From Aphrophora alni (Eukaryota; Arthropoda; Insecta; Hemiptera; Aphrophoridae): a stretch of DNA of 64,000 bases. Numbering within the stretch: the first letter of the stretch is position 1; each line of letters begins with the position of its first letter. Positions 47,931 to 64,000 of the stretch are shown piece after piece. The DNA lies in assembly GCA_963513935.1 (NCBI GenBank), contig OY740768.1:59202004-59266003 (forward strand). The letters are read 5' to 3'. A program made the position numbers and the translations under genes. The notes beneath the pieces are model-generated. The model did no database searches. It saw only the letters and a list, made by a program, of their open reading frames with translations, and was not told the DNA's origin.

Positions 47931-48896
47931 TGTGGGTCTTGTGGAACTTGATTCATCGCTCTACTACGCTTCGTTCGCGAGTTATCGCCCTTTTCCCGAA
48001 ATTCGATTTTTCTTCTTTCCAAATTTTGAGATAAGTCCTTTCTCAAAATTCTTTTGACGAAATCTTGTTCCTCTTCTACTACGACGAAAAACTATGTTTG
48101 GACTTTTCACATAACTCGTTTGGTTCTCGAGTTATACGTCCTTGAAGTCCTAAAGTTTTTACCGTATGAGTTTTTGTTCATAAAAACCCCCCATTATATA
48201 TTATCACTTCTGCTTTGATGTTTTACAATTTTACATACTAGATAGCTATAATTACAATGTTATTTTACCCCTTTAACTTTTAATTTAACCGCTTTTGGGC
48301 TTTAAAGTTTTACGTTTTGTAATTATTATATCTCCCTTATTTTATTTTCAAATTTGATTTTAAGTACATATTATTGTGCCCTATTGTGGTCTCTACAATA
48401 GTACTTATTATTATTTTTTAAATAATCCCCCCTTCAACTCAAAAATTCCAAAAAACTCCCCAAGAATGACTTTCTAAGTCCATTTTCACCTGTTAATTAT
48501 TATTAATTCATATTTTTTATTTATGATTATTGTTAGTTCCCCTTTGAGTTATGACTCTACGTTTTTTGAATTTTGAATTTAAGTTTTTTCCAAATTTTAG
48601 GTTTTTGAGCCCCTATAAAAACTTGAATAACTTTTTTGTTTTAATTGCTTTTAAATTTATTTTTCGATATTATTAATCGGTTGATTCTACTGAACATTAA
48701 TTTATTTTAATAATTTAGTATTTTAATAAAATAAGAAACAAGGCAGAGCGACTTTTCATGAACCAACATGAAATGTTCAACACCTGTTGCCGTGACGTCA
48801 TCGTCCCTCGTCGTCTCCCATCTACATGGCTTTATCGCGGGAATTTAACTTGTTTTAAATTGGCTTGAGACTTTTGGCTTTTTCCAAACCGTCTCA
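47931..48896 (+). repeat. Interspersed repeat family Q, plus-strand copy
   Basis: Starts TGTGGGTCTTGTGGAACTTG directly at the broken long-LTR edge. Blocks CGCGAGTTATCGCCC, AAGTCCTTTCTCAAAATT, TTGGTTCTCGAGTTATACGT, CCTTGAAGTCCTAAAG and CCCCTTTAACTTTTAATTTA match in order the reverse complement of about 56480-57000. No ORF. It runs to about the (GT)n tract. Confidence 0.75.
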
Positions 48897-51774
<2,878 letters not shown>

Positions 51775-51960
51775 AATAAACAGCAATTTAATGACTTAAC
51801 AGATTACTTTATCTGTTGGATCAAACTTCAACAAAGTCAACAACCCTAATGGTTGAACATTGTGTTTTTAGACAAATTGTGTTTATAACTTGGGAGACTA
51901 AATTTTTAGGTAAACTCCCATTGTAACTAATTTACTGTTTCTGCCTTGTGATAATAAAAA
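51775..51960 (+). repeat. Dispersed repeat 'GATAACATCCC', copy c
   Basis: Contains TTTAATGACTTAACAGATTA, TGTTGGATCAAACTTC, CAACCCTAATGGTTGAACAT, TGTGTTTTTAGACAAATTG and ATAACTTGGGAGAC. These align in order with copies a and b, although the GATAACATCCC core itself has drifted. Confidence 0.6.
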
Positions 51961-52372
51961 CTCCCCTTATTGATTTTAAAATACTATGGGTCGTTTTAAA
52001 TTAAAGCTAATAATTTATTAGAAAAACAAATTGATAATGCTGTGTTCCCCTTCAATTAAAGATTAATGTTTACGATATAAAACACAATTTCACATATAAA
52101 AGTAGGTACCTACTCGTCGTGGACTATCAAAAAAATATATATAGTGTATAAAAGGTGAAACTATTCAAATAAACTTTATATGACTCCATTATAATCTTGA
52201 TAAATATTTATGTTAAAAACCATTTATTTAAATATTAACTAGAACGTCAAACAAATAATGATCATAAATTACTAATATTAGTATATGTAGATGATGAGGT
52301 CAACTAATCTATTAGCAATTGTGTACATTGAGGTAAATGTTAGGTTTACTAACCTCCTTTATAAATAAATAT

Positions 52373-52606
52373 TTAATGATTTACAATACTTATTGTAGAT
52401 TTTTTTGTGGTGAGTAGATTATTCCCAGAACTGTTTTCAATTCGAACGTACAATAGCAAATGACCAAGGAGCTCTGTGAGGGTATTTACGACAAGTACAA
52501 CAAGGATTCCCCAAACCACAAAAAGAAGGAACAACATTAATATTGTAATAAATTTAATATGTTTATGATAATACAGTATGTATATTTCGATGACACTTAG
52601 CTGCAA
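52373..52606 (-). CDS. Hydrophobic 77-codon ORF, possible exon or chance
   Basis: The middle is a strong hydrophobic stretch (FLLFVVWGILVVLVVNTLTE) that could be a membrane helix, followed by a polar tail. I recognise no family and see no convincing splice sites. In A+T-rich DNA, Leu/Ile/Val/Phe-rich ORFs arise by chance, so this is only a candidate. Confidence 0.15.
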   Translation of the reverse strand: MQLSVIEIYILYYHKHIKFITILMLFLLFVVWGILVVLVVNTLTELLGHLLLYVRIENSSGNNLLTTKKSTISIVNH

Positions 52607-53227
52607 TTATCTGAGGATGATGATTATGTGATCAAAATTTATATAATAGCTATGTAATAAACATAGAAAAATGATTTGTTATAATCTTAGTTTTTTTTTC
52701 TTGTTTTGTGGTTCGGGGAATTACTGTTTTCCTTATTCGAACGAAGAAGTTCACAATAGAAAAATATTATGAGATTATCACTAACGGGAAACGATGGTCT
52801 AAATATTGGTTTATAATATTTTTTAAAATTTATTTACGGCTTTTTCACAGCCAGTAGACTGAAATAAAATTACTGACTTGCTACAAAGAAGCAAAATTTT
52901 CCAATTTTTGGTTTGCTTACTTATTAAAATTGTGTCGTATACTTTAAATTTATAGGTTAATGTATTAGATTTAAGCACCATACAACATACCATTGTCTTA
53001 ATTTCTGCTGATGTGTTTCGGATGTTCTCCATTTTCAAATGTTGTTACGCACTCCTCTTTCCTGTTAATGAATAGTTTTTTATAGCTCACATAACACTCC
53101 CCTCCTCTTATTATCTTACCATATTATTGAATAGTTTCCATAGTTTATTGTTTCATTTTTTTATTATCCAACAATTTTAACTTAGTAAGCACTATGTCTT
53201 ACAGTTCATTGATTTGTTCATTTATAA

Positions 53228-54050
53228 TACAGGGTGATTCACGAAGATAAGCAGAAACTTCGGGAGCTCATTCTACATGCAAAAGTAAAGAAAAATAAGT
53301 TATATAAACATAGGTATGGCAATGCTTCCTTAGCGAATTACGTTCCAGAATGTACAAAATACTTCGTTAAATAAGGGTCTCCTGAAATTCTGGGAAGATA
53401 AATTCAATTGTTTCTTATGGTTTTCGACCTGACAAATGGAATATAACAGGTCCCAGAACTGTAGTATAAGTAGTTTTTTAGAAAAACAGTGTAAAATTTA
53501 AAAAATGGAGTCTAAAATTAGGTTTTTTATTTGTTTTTTTTGTTTACATTTGGCCATAAATAACTTTGTTATTTTACCAATACACAGGAAAATTTTTATT
53601 TCATAAATTGGCAATACAATAGTAACAATTGTTCAACAATTATGTCATGAATTATTGTAGAGCTTACAACTGTTAATTGAGTTTCAGTCCGTGTAAGTAT
53701 TGTTTTGTTTATAGTAATTATAAATTATTGGAGTAGTAATGCCATACTTATTTTCAAATGATGAATCGCCAATGTGGTGTTTATTTACGGTGTATGTGAA
53801 GGCAGTGCTACGGCCGTTGTTAAAGAATAGACGTTATCCTTATCGCAGAATACCAAATGATAGAACCATTGGTGCTACATTTCGTATGTTACGGGAAACA
53901 GGATCACTTCCTAGCTCAAAGTTCCAGTATGACCGCCCTCGCCAACATGATGTTAATGTAGATGAAAACATTGTTGCTGCTGTTGAACGTAGTCCAGTAC
54001 TAGACGTTCCTTTGTTGTCTTATTAATATCTATTGTGTTACAGGTTAGGT
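53228..54050 (+). mobile_element. IS630/mariner-type transposon, 5' part only
   Basis: Begins TACAGGGTGATTCACGAAG, a terminal sequence common to insect transposons of this type. After a leader of about 510 bp, an ORF encodes the N-terminal DNA-binding domain of the transposase. The catalytic part and the right terminal repeat are missing, so the copy is dead and truncated. Confidence 0.7.
53739..54026 (+). pseudogene. IS630-type transposase, N-terminal helix-turn-helix domain
   Basis: 95 codons from ATG 53739. The peptide starts MPYLFSNDES and has RRYPYRRIPNDRTIGATFRM, LRETGSLPSS and DRPRQHDVNVDENIVAAVER. That pattern (P-x-R-R, RLRETGS, GRPR/D-V-x-x-DE-I) is the insect-type domain (DUF4817-like) in front of IS630-like DDE transposases. 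It stops soon after the second helix-turn-helix should begin. The DDE domain is absent. Confidence 0.72.
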
Positions 54051-56475
54051 TAGCATTACAACATGGCTTGCGTTCAGTTGGTCTTAATAAATTAAGTTGG
54101 TCTATGAGTTAGATAGATCTATTTTAATGTCCAACAGAAGAGATATGACTCCTGTCAGCAACGTATTTAGATCCTTGTAAAATTTGCTAGAATTGGTGTG
54201 TAAATATGTAGTCTTATCCGCTCATTTGGGAAATAAAAGTTCTTTATAATTCAAGTCGCTATTTCAAAATAACACACAAAAGTAAATAATCAGACTATAT
54301 CTAAGATAATAAAAAGGTTTCATCGTTTTGTTTCACATTAAAAAAAAAGAAGATTGTAATTCTAATAGTATAAACTAATTAAGTTTTATTTTGTTTGTAC
54401 GCTAAACAAGATTTATTTTAAAAATTAACAATACTAGAATTAATAAACAGTAAATAATACAAACCAACTAAACATGTCATAATTGTATTATCCATATGAA
54501 CTATTTTGTAAAATGTATACGTTATATTATTTGTAAAATATAAATAAATGTGTACTTATATTGAAAGCCAAGGATGAGCCCGGTATATACACAGATTAAC
54601 GTGTAAGTACATTGATTTACAATGGCTACACCCCAAAAACATTGTGAGATGATATATGATTACAAATAAAAATGTACAGTTAAAAATTAATCCTCTTAGG
54701 AAATTAAAAAGGGAGACATGTTTAATAAGGAAGGAGGTAAATATGAGGATAGGAATTAAATCAGCGGGTATATAAAAGCATACAACGATCAATTAATAAG
54801 CCTTTGTTTTCCTGTATTTTCATATTAGAAAGGGTTTTATTGTTACATACTGACGAATTATTTTATCCTACTTAATTTAGTCTCTTTTTCTTACTACAGT
54901 GTACTTAAAAAAAATATAATTTACTGTATGTCATTCTTTTGTATAGTTTTTATTGTAGACGTAACAACTTAGTCGGTTTTTTGTTTGTTCTTTATATCCT
55001 GAATTGAACGTAAATCTGCACTGTTAGAATATAATGAATTTTTCAGGCGACTGTACTTGTTGTTTAGTAAATTCTACAAATATGTTTTTATTTGTAGACC
55101 AATATACTTTTATATATTAAATTATTAGTACAGACCTCTCAGTTTATTTCACATTACATAATAGGTTTTTTTTCTTACAGATATTCATCGAATTTGAAAT
55201 TTTGGTAAACACATTTTGGAAATTTCCAAACAGTGATAATGGGAAATTTACTAGTACTACTCGACTTTTCTTTCTGTTTGTTATATACATAAATAAGAAA
55301 TATAATTTAATATTCAAAATTCTTTTTATATATATAAATATTTTCATCGATTACAATTCATATTTGTGAGTTATACAAATCATACTTTTAAGTGTGTTAT
55401 TCATTTATTACTTTTAATAAAACAAGACTATTTTCGATAAAATAAAAACTTTTACAGACTTTTCTTCGATTATATATAAAGTTTATTTATACTTGGCGAA
55501 TGTTTATCTTATTATATCACACCCTTGTGGAACTTTTCAGCAGTTATAACTCGATATTAATTTACCGTACTACGTACAAAATACTGTAGTATAATATCTG
55601 TAACTTGCCAACGTGAAATTTAATATACATATTTCAATACCGTAATGCAAAATCGAGTTGTTTTCATTTTTAATTAATAAAACCTTTTTCTATTTCTTAC
55701 AAAATTGTCAATATTTTATATGTGTATTGTTAATATTAGTAGGTATTAACAAAATAACACAAAAAATGATTTATGGTTTGTATTTACAAAATAATATTAA
55801 AATAATATTATTAAGACAATGGTAGTAATAAATTAAAGTTACTAACAAACAACAATACATATAGTACGATTACACATACCAATCAAATTTAAAGGGACTC
55901 CACAATAAAACAATCTTCATTCTGAAATCTACATATTACATTGTGAATTCATTGAACTAAAGAATCGTTTGATTACATATATTATAAATAATAAATATGA
56001 TTTAATATAGTTTCTAAAGTAGTTCTACAAAATGTATATGTTTTACATACTTTATACGGAATACGTTATATTTGTTTTTAGTGCGGATGTTGGTAGAGTC
56101 ATGTCTCTTTAAGTACGTTCAAGGACCTGTGCTATTGTTCTCTTTTGTTGCCTTGCTTAGCTAAAATCTGCTGAAATAGCAGTTTCTTCAAGTGTTGAAA
56201 AGGTGAGGAAAAAATTACATACCCAATAGAAAGAAACATCTCATGTACTCAAATATAATTTCAATCATTTATCTATGGGTTTTAATGGTAGTGTGGGACT
56301 TGGAGACATAAGGTTCTATCTGCAGTTCCTGAGATCTACAAAAATATGTAATAAATTGTATTTTTTAAATTATGAATTAAAATTATTTTAATGCACACAC
56401 AATAATTATAAATAATTATTTATGTTGATTATTTATAGCTTAGTTTTTCATTCATAACGATAGAAAGTTAGCCTA
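54051..56475. other. A+T-rich non-coding DNA
   Basis: No recognisable gene. AGGTTAGGTTAG at 54042-54053 resembles two insect telomere units, too short to mean anything. ORFs 54556-54792 and 55144-55347 (minus) are Phe/Ile-rich with no domain. Confidence 0.5.
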
Positions 56476-56479
56476 TGAG

Positions 56480-57000
56480 GGACGCTAAACTTTGAAATGT
56501 TCCAATGTAAAATCTGTACATTTTTCAATAGGGAACAATAATATGCACCTAGATTCAAATTTCAAATTAAAATGAGGGAGTGATAATAATAGAAAAAAGT
56601 AAAACTTTAAAGTTCATAAGCGGTCAAATTAAAGGTTAAAGGGGAAATAAAAGTATATAATAGTATGTATTTAGTATATATAAATGTGATACAACAGAGC
56701 AGAGTTGAAAATAGATAATGGGGGGGGGGTTACAATCAAAAATCAAGACGACGAAAACTTCAGAACTTCAAGGACCAATAACTCGAGAGCCAAGCGAGCT
56801 ACGATAAAAGTCTAAGAAGATATTTCCGTCATGGGAGCAGAAGAACAAGGTGTATACAAAATAATTTCGAAAAAGGACTTAAATCGGAAGTTCAGATGTG
56901 TAAAATAAGACTTTCGGTAAAAGTGCAATAACTCGTGGAACGGAGCTTGCGAAAACAACGAATCGAGTTTCACAAGACCCACAAGATTGGAAGGAAGAAG
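56480..57000 (-). repeat. Interspersed repeat family Q, minus-strand copy
   Basis: Its reverse complement matches 47931-48440 block by block: CTTGTGGGTCTTGTG, CGAGTTATTGCAC, AAGTCCTTTTTCGAAATT, TTGGCTCTCGAGTTATTGGT, CCTTGAAGTTCTGAAG, CCCCTTTAACCTTTAATTTG. Clear divergence marks it as an old family. It includes a run of nine G at 56721-56729. No coding potential. Confidence 0.75.
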
Positions 57001-58256
57001 AATCAGAAGAGAACTCGACGATCGGACCAGCCGTTCAAAAGTTACAGCGAGTTGTGCGAAAAAATGTCCAAAATCAAGATTTGCAATATTGATCAGGAAA
57101 AGTGACTCGCGCAGATCTACGTCACGGTACAGCTAGTGGACTTTGTATGACCAACCGTCAACACATAGAACACTAAATAATACAACAATGGAATTATCTA
57201 TTAAAAGGATTTTTAATAGTAAATAAAGAAGGAAAACTATTCAATAGGTAAAAACTATACCTAGTTTGGTTTTTAGTACAAAAATTTCAGACCAAAAGGG
57301 CCTGAAAATACGAAAAACAACGAAGAGATATTTCTTCACAAAAGGGAGAAAAAGTGGTTACCTTTTGTGGGAAGTTTCCCACAGAAAGGGAGACCGAAAG
57401 TTATCGTCGTAAGACGGATACTCTTGTGGCAGACTCGAAGCGAGGAAGACGTAGACTCTTGTATCAGACTCCGAGCGAGGAAGACGTATTCTACAGTATC
57501 AGACTCCAAGCAGAGACGAAGCTACATTAGTCACTCTACTAATTCTTTCAAAAATTCAACTGAGAAAAAATTTCAACTCATTTCGAACTTCAAGCTGCAG
57601 GAAGATTCATCAACCTTGAAGGCGACTTAGCAGAGATTCGAGATCGAGACCAGCATTCAACAACTCAGCAATCTACAGGACTTGAGGAGAAAACAACTCG
57701 TAGACATCAGACAAACGACTTCAACATATAAACTTCAAATCTACGAGAGCTTCATATTAAGTGTGAAGGTACACTAAATCTAAGGAGTAATTCGCAAATA
57801 GTAAAATCATTTTATTTATAAATTCATTGGGGAAATTGATAAAAAATAAATTCAGTAAAATTAATCACTCTGCTTTGGTGTAATAAATAGTTCAAAATTA
57901 AATACGACTATTTCAGTGCAGGAAAAGCCATCTGTAGTCCTAGCTGAAATAGTCTAGCTTTTTTCATTTGTTTTAGTATATAAGAAATATTCTATTTGAT
58001 TTTTTGTGTAATATTTTGATTGTTTATTTTTGTTGTCTTATAAAGATTTTAAATTGTCTTGAATTGTTTTCGAAGAGATATAATATATACAATTCTTTTC
58101 TCAAGTTTGTTTTGTTTTCTATTATCCATTCTGTATATTCATATTACATTGTTTATGATAAATGTTATATGTGTGCTCTGGTTAAATATAGTATAAAATT
58201 TTAAAGAAATTATCATCAGAACTTAGGAGCCGATTTCTTCCAAAAGGCACTTCCCC
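57001..58256. other. Mixed repeat-like DNA, no gene
   Basis: From 57000 to 57780 the sequence is less A+T-rich and purine-rich. It includes a short tandem array and the ORF 57367-57630, which has no recognisable domain. From 57780 on it is A+T-rich. Confidence 0.4.
57413..57520 (+). repeat. Tandem repeat, three units of about 35 bp
   Basis: Units start GACGGATACTCTTG (57413), GACGTAGACTCTTG (57448) and GACGTATTCTACAG (57483). Each continues with CAGACTC and GAGCGAGGAA or a variant. Confidence 0.8.
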
Positions 58257-58409
<153 letters not shown>

Positions 58410-58684
58410 AATTAAGGGAAATAGTAAATTTATCGAGCATTGAAATAAAATTCAGATAATTTTTGCGAATATTAAAAGGTTGTAAGTTTATGAGGACAAG
58501 CTCATACTTACAAAAGCCAAGTAGTGCAACAGCTTTGATTAAAGAAAAAGTAAAATTGAGCATCTTGGTCTTGTCCGCGTTAGTGCAATGTTAGGTGAGA
58601 ACTCCCGACGGAGGCGGTATTAAAGCGAGGTTAAAGGGTTGCGATCAATTCAATAAAACTAAAGGGTCGGAGAGCATACGCGGC

Positions 58685-58685
<1 letters not shown>

Positions 58686-58745
<60 letters not shown>
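58686..58745. repeat. (CA)n microsatellite
   Basis: About 60 bp of uninterrupted CA, then TGCAACGCACCCCCCC. Confidence 0.97.
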
Positions 58746-61236
<2,491 letters not shown>

Positions 61237-61347
61237 TACTATTATCTACTACTTATTATTAGCTACTATTTCACGTTATCAATGTTACTGTATTTTTGCT
61301 GAATTCATATTTACTTTTTTATATATTACACACCCAAAACCACATTT

Positions 61348-62140
61348 TATAAAAACAAGATTTATTTCCTTATATACATTTTAGCAACAAAGTTACCATC
61401 TTCAGAGGTTGAGTATTTAACGAACAATTATATTATGTAAATTATAAACAGTTCATTCCTCAAATGAGGTTCATTCCCTACTCTTTAAGATATTCCAATA
61501 GGCATGTTTACTTTGTAAATTGACAAATTTGGAAAAGAGATGAAAGGTCTATTCTTAACTCGGATTGTTATAGGTTTTTATCTTTTCTAAATAAACATAG
61601 AATTTATATTTAATATGAAAAATGAAAAGTTTTGAAAAAGATATTAATGGCCTATTACTATGGTGTTTTATAGTTCTCAGTTTTAAGTTGTTATTTTCTT
61701 CCAAATAAAGTTTAATTTTAATTTTTCATTTTTCTAAAAACAAATTTTCCTTTAAATAAAAGTTAGCATTAGTTTTTTGGTAAATTTGTATCTAAAAATG
61801 ACATGTTCTTTTTCATGAATATTTTTACTTTCTTCTTAGAAATTTAAGTAAGTTGTTTAGGTAAGAATGATTTATTTTGACAGAAAATTATTGTCCATAT
61901 ATTTGGCTAAATGTAAGGGGACCCACCCACACCTCCACCTAGTGGGAAGGATTGGGTAATTGACCAGGCTATTGACTTGGGTCAATGTCATTGTTTGAAC
62001 TAGCCACGGGAAGGAGTGGGGAAAGAGTCTCACATGTATAACTGTTTATGTAATTTACAGAATTAGTGTTTGTTTAATACTCAACCTCTGAGGATGATAA
62101 CTACGTTACTGTAATGTACATAAGAAAATAAATCTTGTTT
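61348..62140. mobile_element. Non-coding element with long inverted terminal repeats
   Basis: The left arm (61348 to about 61460) and right arm (about 62025 to 62140) are imperfect reverse complements over roughly 110 bp. They share AACAAGATTTATTT, TACATTNNAGNAACNNAGTT, CCATC/CATCCTCAGAGGTTGAG and ATGTAAATTATAAACAGTT. About 560 bp lie between, including a less A+T-rich part (GGGGACCCACCCACACCTCC, 61918-61937). No ORF. This fits a foldback or MITE-type DNA element, or two oppositely oriented copies of one repeat. Confidence 0.65.
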
Positions 62141-62499
62141 ATTGAATTGTTGTATTGGCTATTTTTTAAAAATCTTTAACTTCAAATCACAGTGTCCTAA
62201 AAAAGTGTAGTACTTATTTATATAATCAATTATTTTCTATCAACAGAGTGATATGGCCATGATTTTTTTCTTCATCCAGATGATTATTCGATGGCGTGAA
62301 TATTACATTTATTGGGGAAAAAAGTTACTGCATTAGCAAAACCCTTACAATTTGTGTGTGTTTAGATATATTCATTAGGCAAATATCACCAGAAATAAGA
62401 ACAATCACGTAATGTCTTTCCTATTGTTATATCGTGATTTGAATGATAATTTTATAGTGAATAATTGTTCATGTAATTAATATGGTTTAATATCATATA

Positions 62500-62555
62500 A
62501 TCTCTAAACCTTGTGTATTATTTTTATTTACACAAATGGTGGTAAATATTCGATA
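62500..62555 (+). repeat. Hairpin repeat family, copy 3 (partial)
   Basis: TGTGTATT...TTTACACA followed by AATGGTGGTAAATATTCGAT corresponds to the second stem and terminal block of the repeats at 853-935 and 27196-27281. Confidence 0.5.
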
Positions 62556-63660
62556 TAATTAATAATATACCATATTATTTAATATTTATTATTTATATTA
62601 ATTACCCTATACGCGTTCGTTGTAATCACAGATATTTGATATCGTAAGCACAATCCGATATTGTTTCGTTGAACGTTTTCAGTGATTAAGTAATTCTGTT
62701 ATCGTCTAAACGCGTCTTGAAGGATAAAATAGTTAAACAAAATTTAAAAAAGAAAATTTATAAATTATTCTTGAGAGAATAATTATTTTGTTTAATATAT
62801 TAAGGGAATATTATTATGTTTTTTTAAAAGTACAATAGTTTAGGTAATTAGTACATTATTTTAAGCATACCTATTTTGTCACTTTTCCTAATCATATGTT
62901 AAGCAGAGTACAACCAGAATATTTCAACTTAATAGTCACTTTTGATTTAAACAGAAGAGAAAAGTGAAAGGTGTTTTAATCTCCTAGTGGTATTATGTTT
63001 TTTTGTAAATTAAATTATCAACATTTTCACGTCAAATATTTGTAGTTGTGGTAACTAAATGTGGTTTGATTGTGTCATTTAGAAATAAAATAACTCATCA
63101 TTCAATTCTGTTTACCAAATTTTATTATGTTTTCAATTAATTAAACTTTACGTATTTTCCAGTATGTCATTATGTTCATAACAAGTTTAAACATATAAAT
63201 AGAATATATTTTAAAATAATCTCCCTTATTTCTAAATTGTTTTCCGAGTAAAAACATAGCTTTAAAGATTATTAATGACTTGCAATTTTCAACCAAACAC
63301 TGCTCTCTCTCTTTTGTAAAAGTTTCTTTATAATCCAACTCTCTCCACCCCTTCTCGTTATTTTCGTTATACAAACAGTTACATCCAGCGACTTGATCCC
63401 TATTTAATAATCACAAAAATTTACAATGAAACGAACTTTTATTTGTTACGGTATTTACTTATAAAATATTGATTAAATTATTTAATGATTAGATATTAAT
63501 GGATAATAGAGATATTGGCAAAAAACGAAAAAAGTATTTCTTGGTAGTTGTCAACAATACCCAGAATTATTCCTGAAAAAAAAAGTTTTTTAATAAAAAC
63601 AAAACCAAATTAACATTCATTTGAATAACATACAGCAATAAAATCATTAGTACATTTAAC
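62556..63660. other. A+T-rich non-coding DNA
   Basis: The minus-strand ORF 63141-63374 (Lys-, Glu- and Asn-rich) has no recognisable domain. Nothing else seen. Confidence 0.5.
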
Positions 63661-63665
63661 AAAAT

Positions 63666-64000
63666 TTACAGTGAATGTTCAAAAATATGTCCATCTACTT
63701 CAATACATTTTGCCCATGACTTCGAATTGTTAACGTTGCTCTCTTCAACCCTGCACGATCCTCGATATGTGTGGCGGCATCAGTAATACGAGCAATTAAC
63801 GCTTCTCGTGTATTAAATTTCTTCTTGTTCACGATACTTTTGAGCAAACCCCTCACGTCAAAATCTAACGGCGTTAGATCTGGTGATCGTGGCTGCCAGG
63901 ATTGAGGGTCGCCGCGGCCAATCCATCGTTTAGGATATTGCTCGTTTAGGTAAGATGATACGGCACGTGAGAAGTGGTGAGGCGTACCGTCAAATAAAAC
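63666..64000 (-). pseudogene. IS630-type transposase, C-terminal part, runs off the window
   Basis: Reading leftward from 64000, the minus strand encodes DGTPHHFSRAVSSYLNEQYP, RWIGRGDPQSWQPRSPDLTP and LDFDVRGLLKSIV. This is the end of a DDE catalytic domain with the SPDLTPLDF block that carries the last acidic residue. Downstream, the frame shifts near 63735: the usual tail (KCIEVDGHIFEHSL, stop at 63666-63668) lies in another frame, while the first frame stops at 63695-63697. The copy is therefore probably inactive. It belongs to the same broad group as the N-terminal piece at 53739-54026, on the opposite strand. The rest lies beyond the window. Confidence 0.8.

Noticed and set aside
54042..54053. 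AGGTTAGGTTAG, similar to the insect telomere unit
   Set aside because: Only two units, within expectation by chance.

Overview
The window is strongly A+T-rich, has no operon-like gene packing and no convincing host gene. It is full of eukaryotic transposable elements and long microsatellites. The mix (a pogo/Tigger-type transposase with a C-terminal PHD-like finger, an IS630/mariner-type transposase with an insect-style N-terminal helix-turn-helix domain, piggyBac, a non-LTR element with RNase H, and a gag-pol LTR element) points to a large insect genome, perhaps a hemipteran. The species call is inference.

Left part (1-10.3 kb): A+T-rich DNA, a small palindrome (2646-2770), then a decayed Tigger-like transposase gene (2772-3913). 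A complete LTR retrotransposon (3914-8700) interrupts it. That element has 172-bp LTRs identical to each other, a 5-bp target duplication (CTTGT) and one intact 1366-codon gag-pol ORF. The last codons of the Tigger gene resume after it (8706-8738), so this is a young insertion into an old transposon.

10.3-19.7 kb: a nested transposon stack. A non-LTR retrotransposon (10342-19709, 11-bp target duplication) keeps its 5' and 3' ends but has lost nearly all of ORF1. A piggyBac copy (11813-15288, TTAA duplication, 17-bp perfect terminal repeats) sits between its endonuclease and RT domains. That copy itself carries about 1.65 kb of foreign DNA. A 1765-bp solo LTR (17422-19186, TCCT duplication) sits between its RNase H and C-terminal zinc-knuckle domains. 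Removing the insertions makes the LINE reading frame continuous at both junctions.

19.7-32.9 kb: mostly non-coding A+T-rich DNA with (TA)n tracts, a 64-nt poly(A), members of two small dispersed repeat families, and one unrecognised 105-codon ORF.

32.9-47.9 kb: an LTR element that lacks the usual retrotransposon genes. It has about 2.03-kb LTRs, a 2136-bp internal region, a primer-binding-site-like word and a polypurine tract. One complete copy lies on the minus strand (32884-39079, AGTT duplication). A second copy, with both LTRs truncated, lies on the plus strand (44664-47930). Together they make a large inverted repeat. The solo LTR inside the LINE is an older relative.

47.9-64 kb: another repeat family in inverted copies (47931-48890 and 56480-57000), several very long dinucleotide tracts, a truncated IS630-type element (53228-54050), a long-inverted-repeat element (61348-62140), and at the right edge the C-terminal half of an IS630-type transposase on the minus strand.

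Nothing here forms a pathway. The window reads as a transposon graveyard with recent activity from at least two LTR families.
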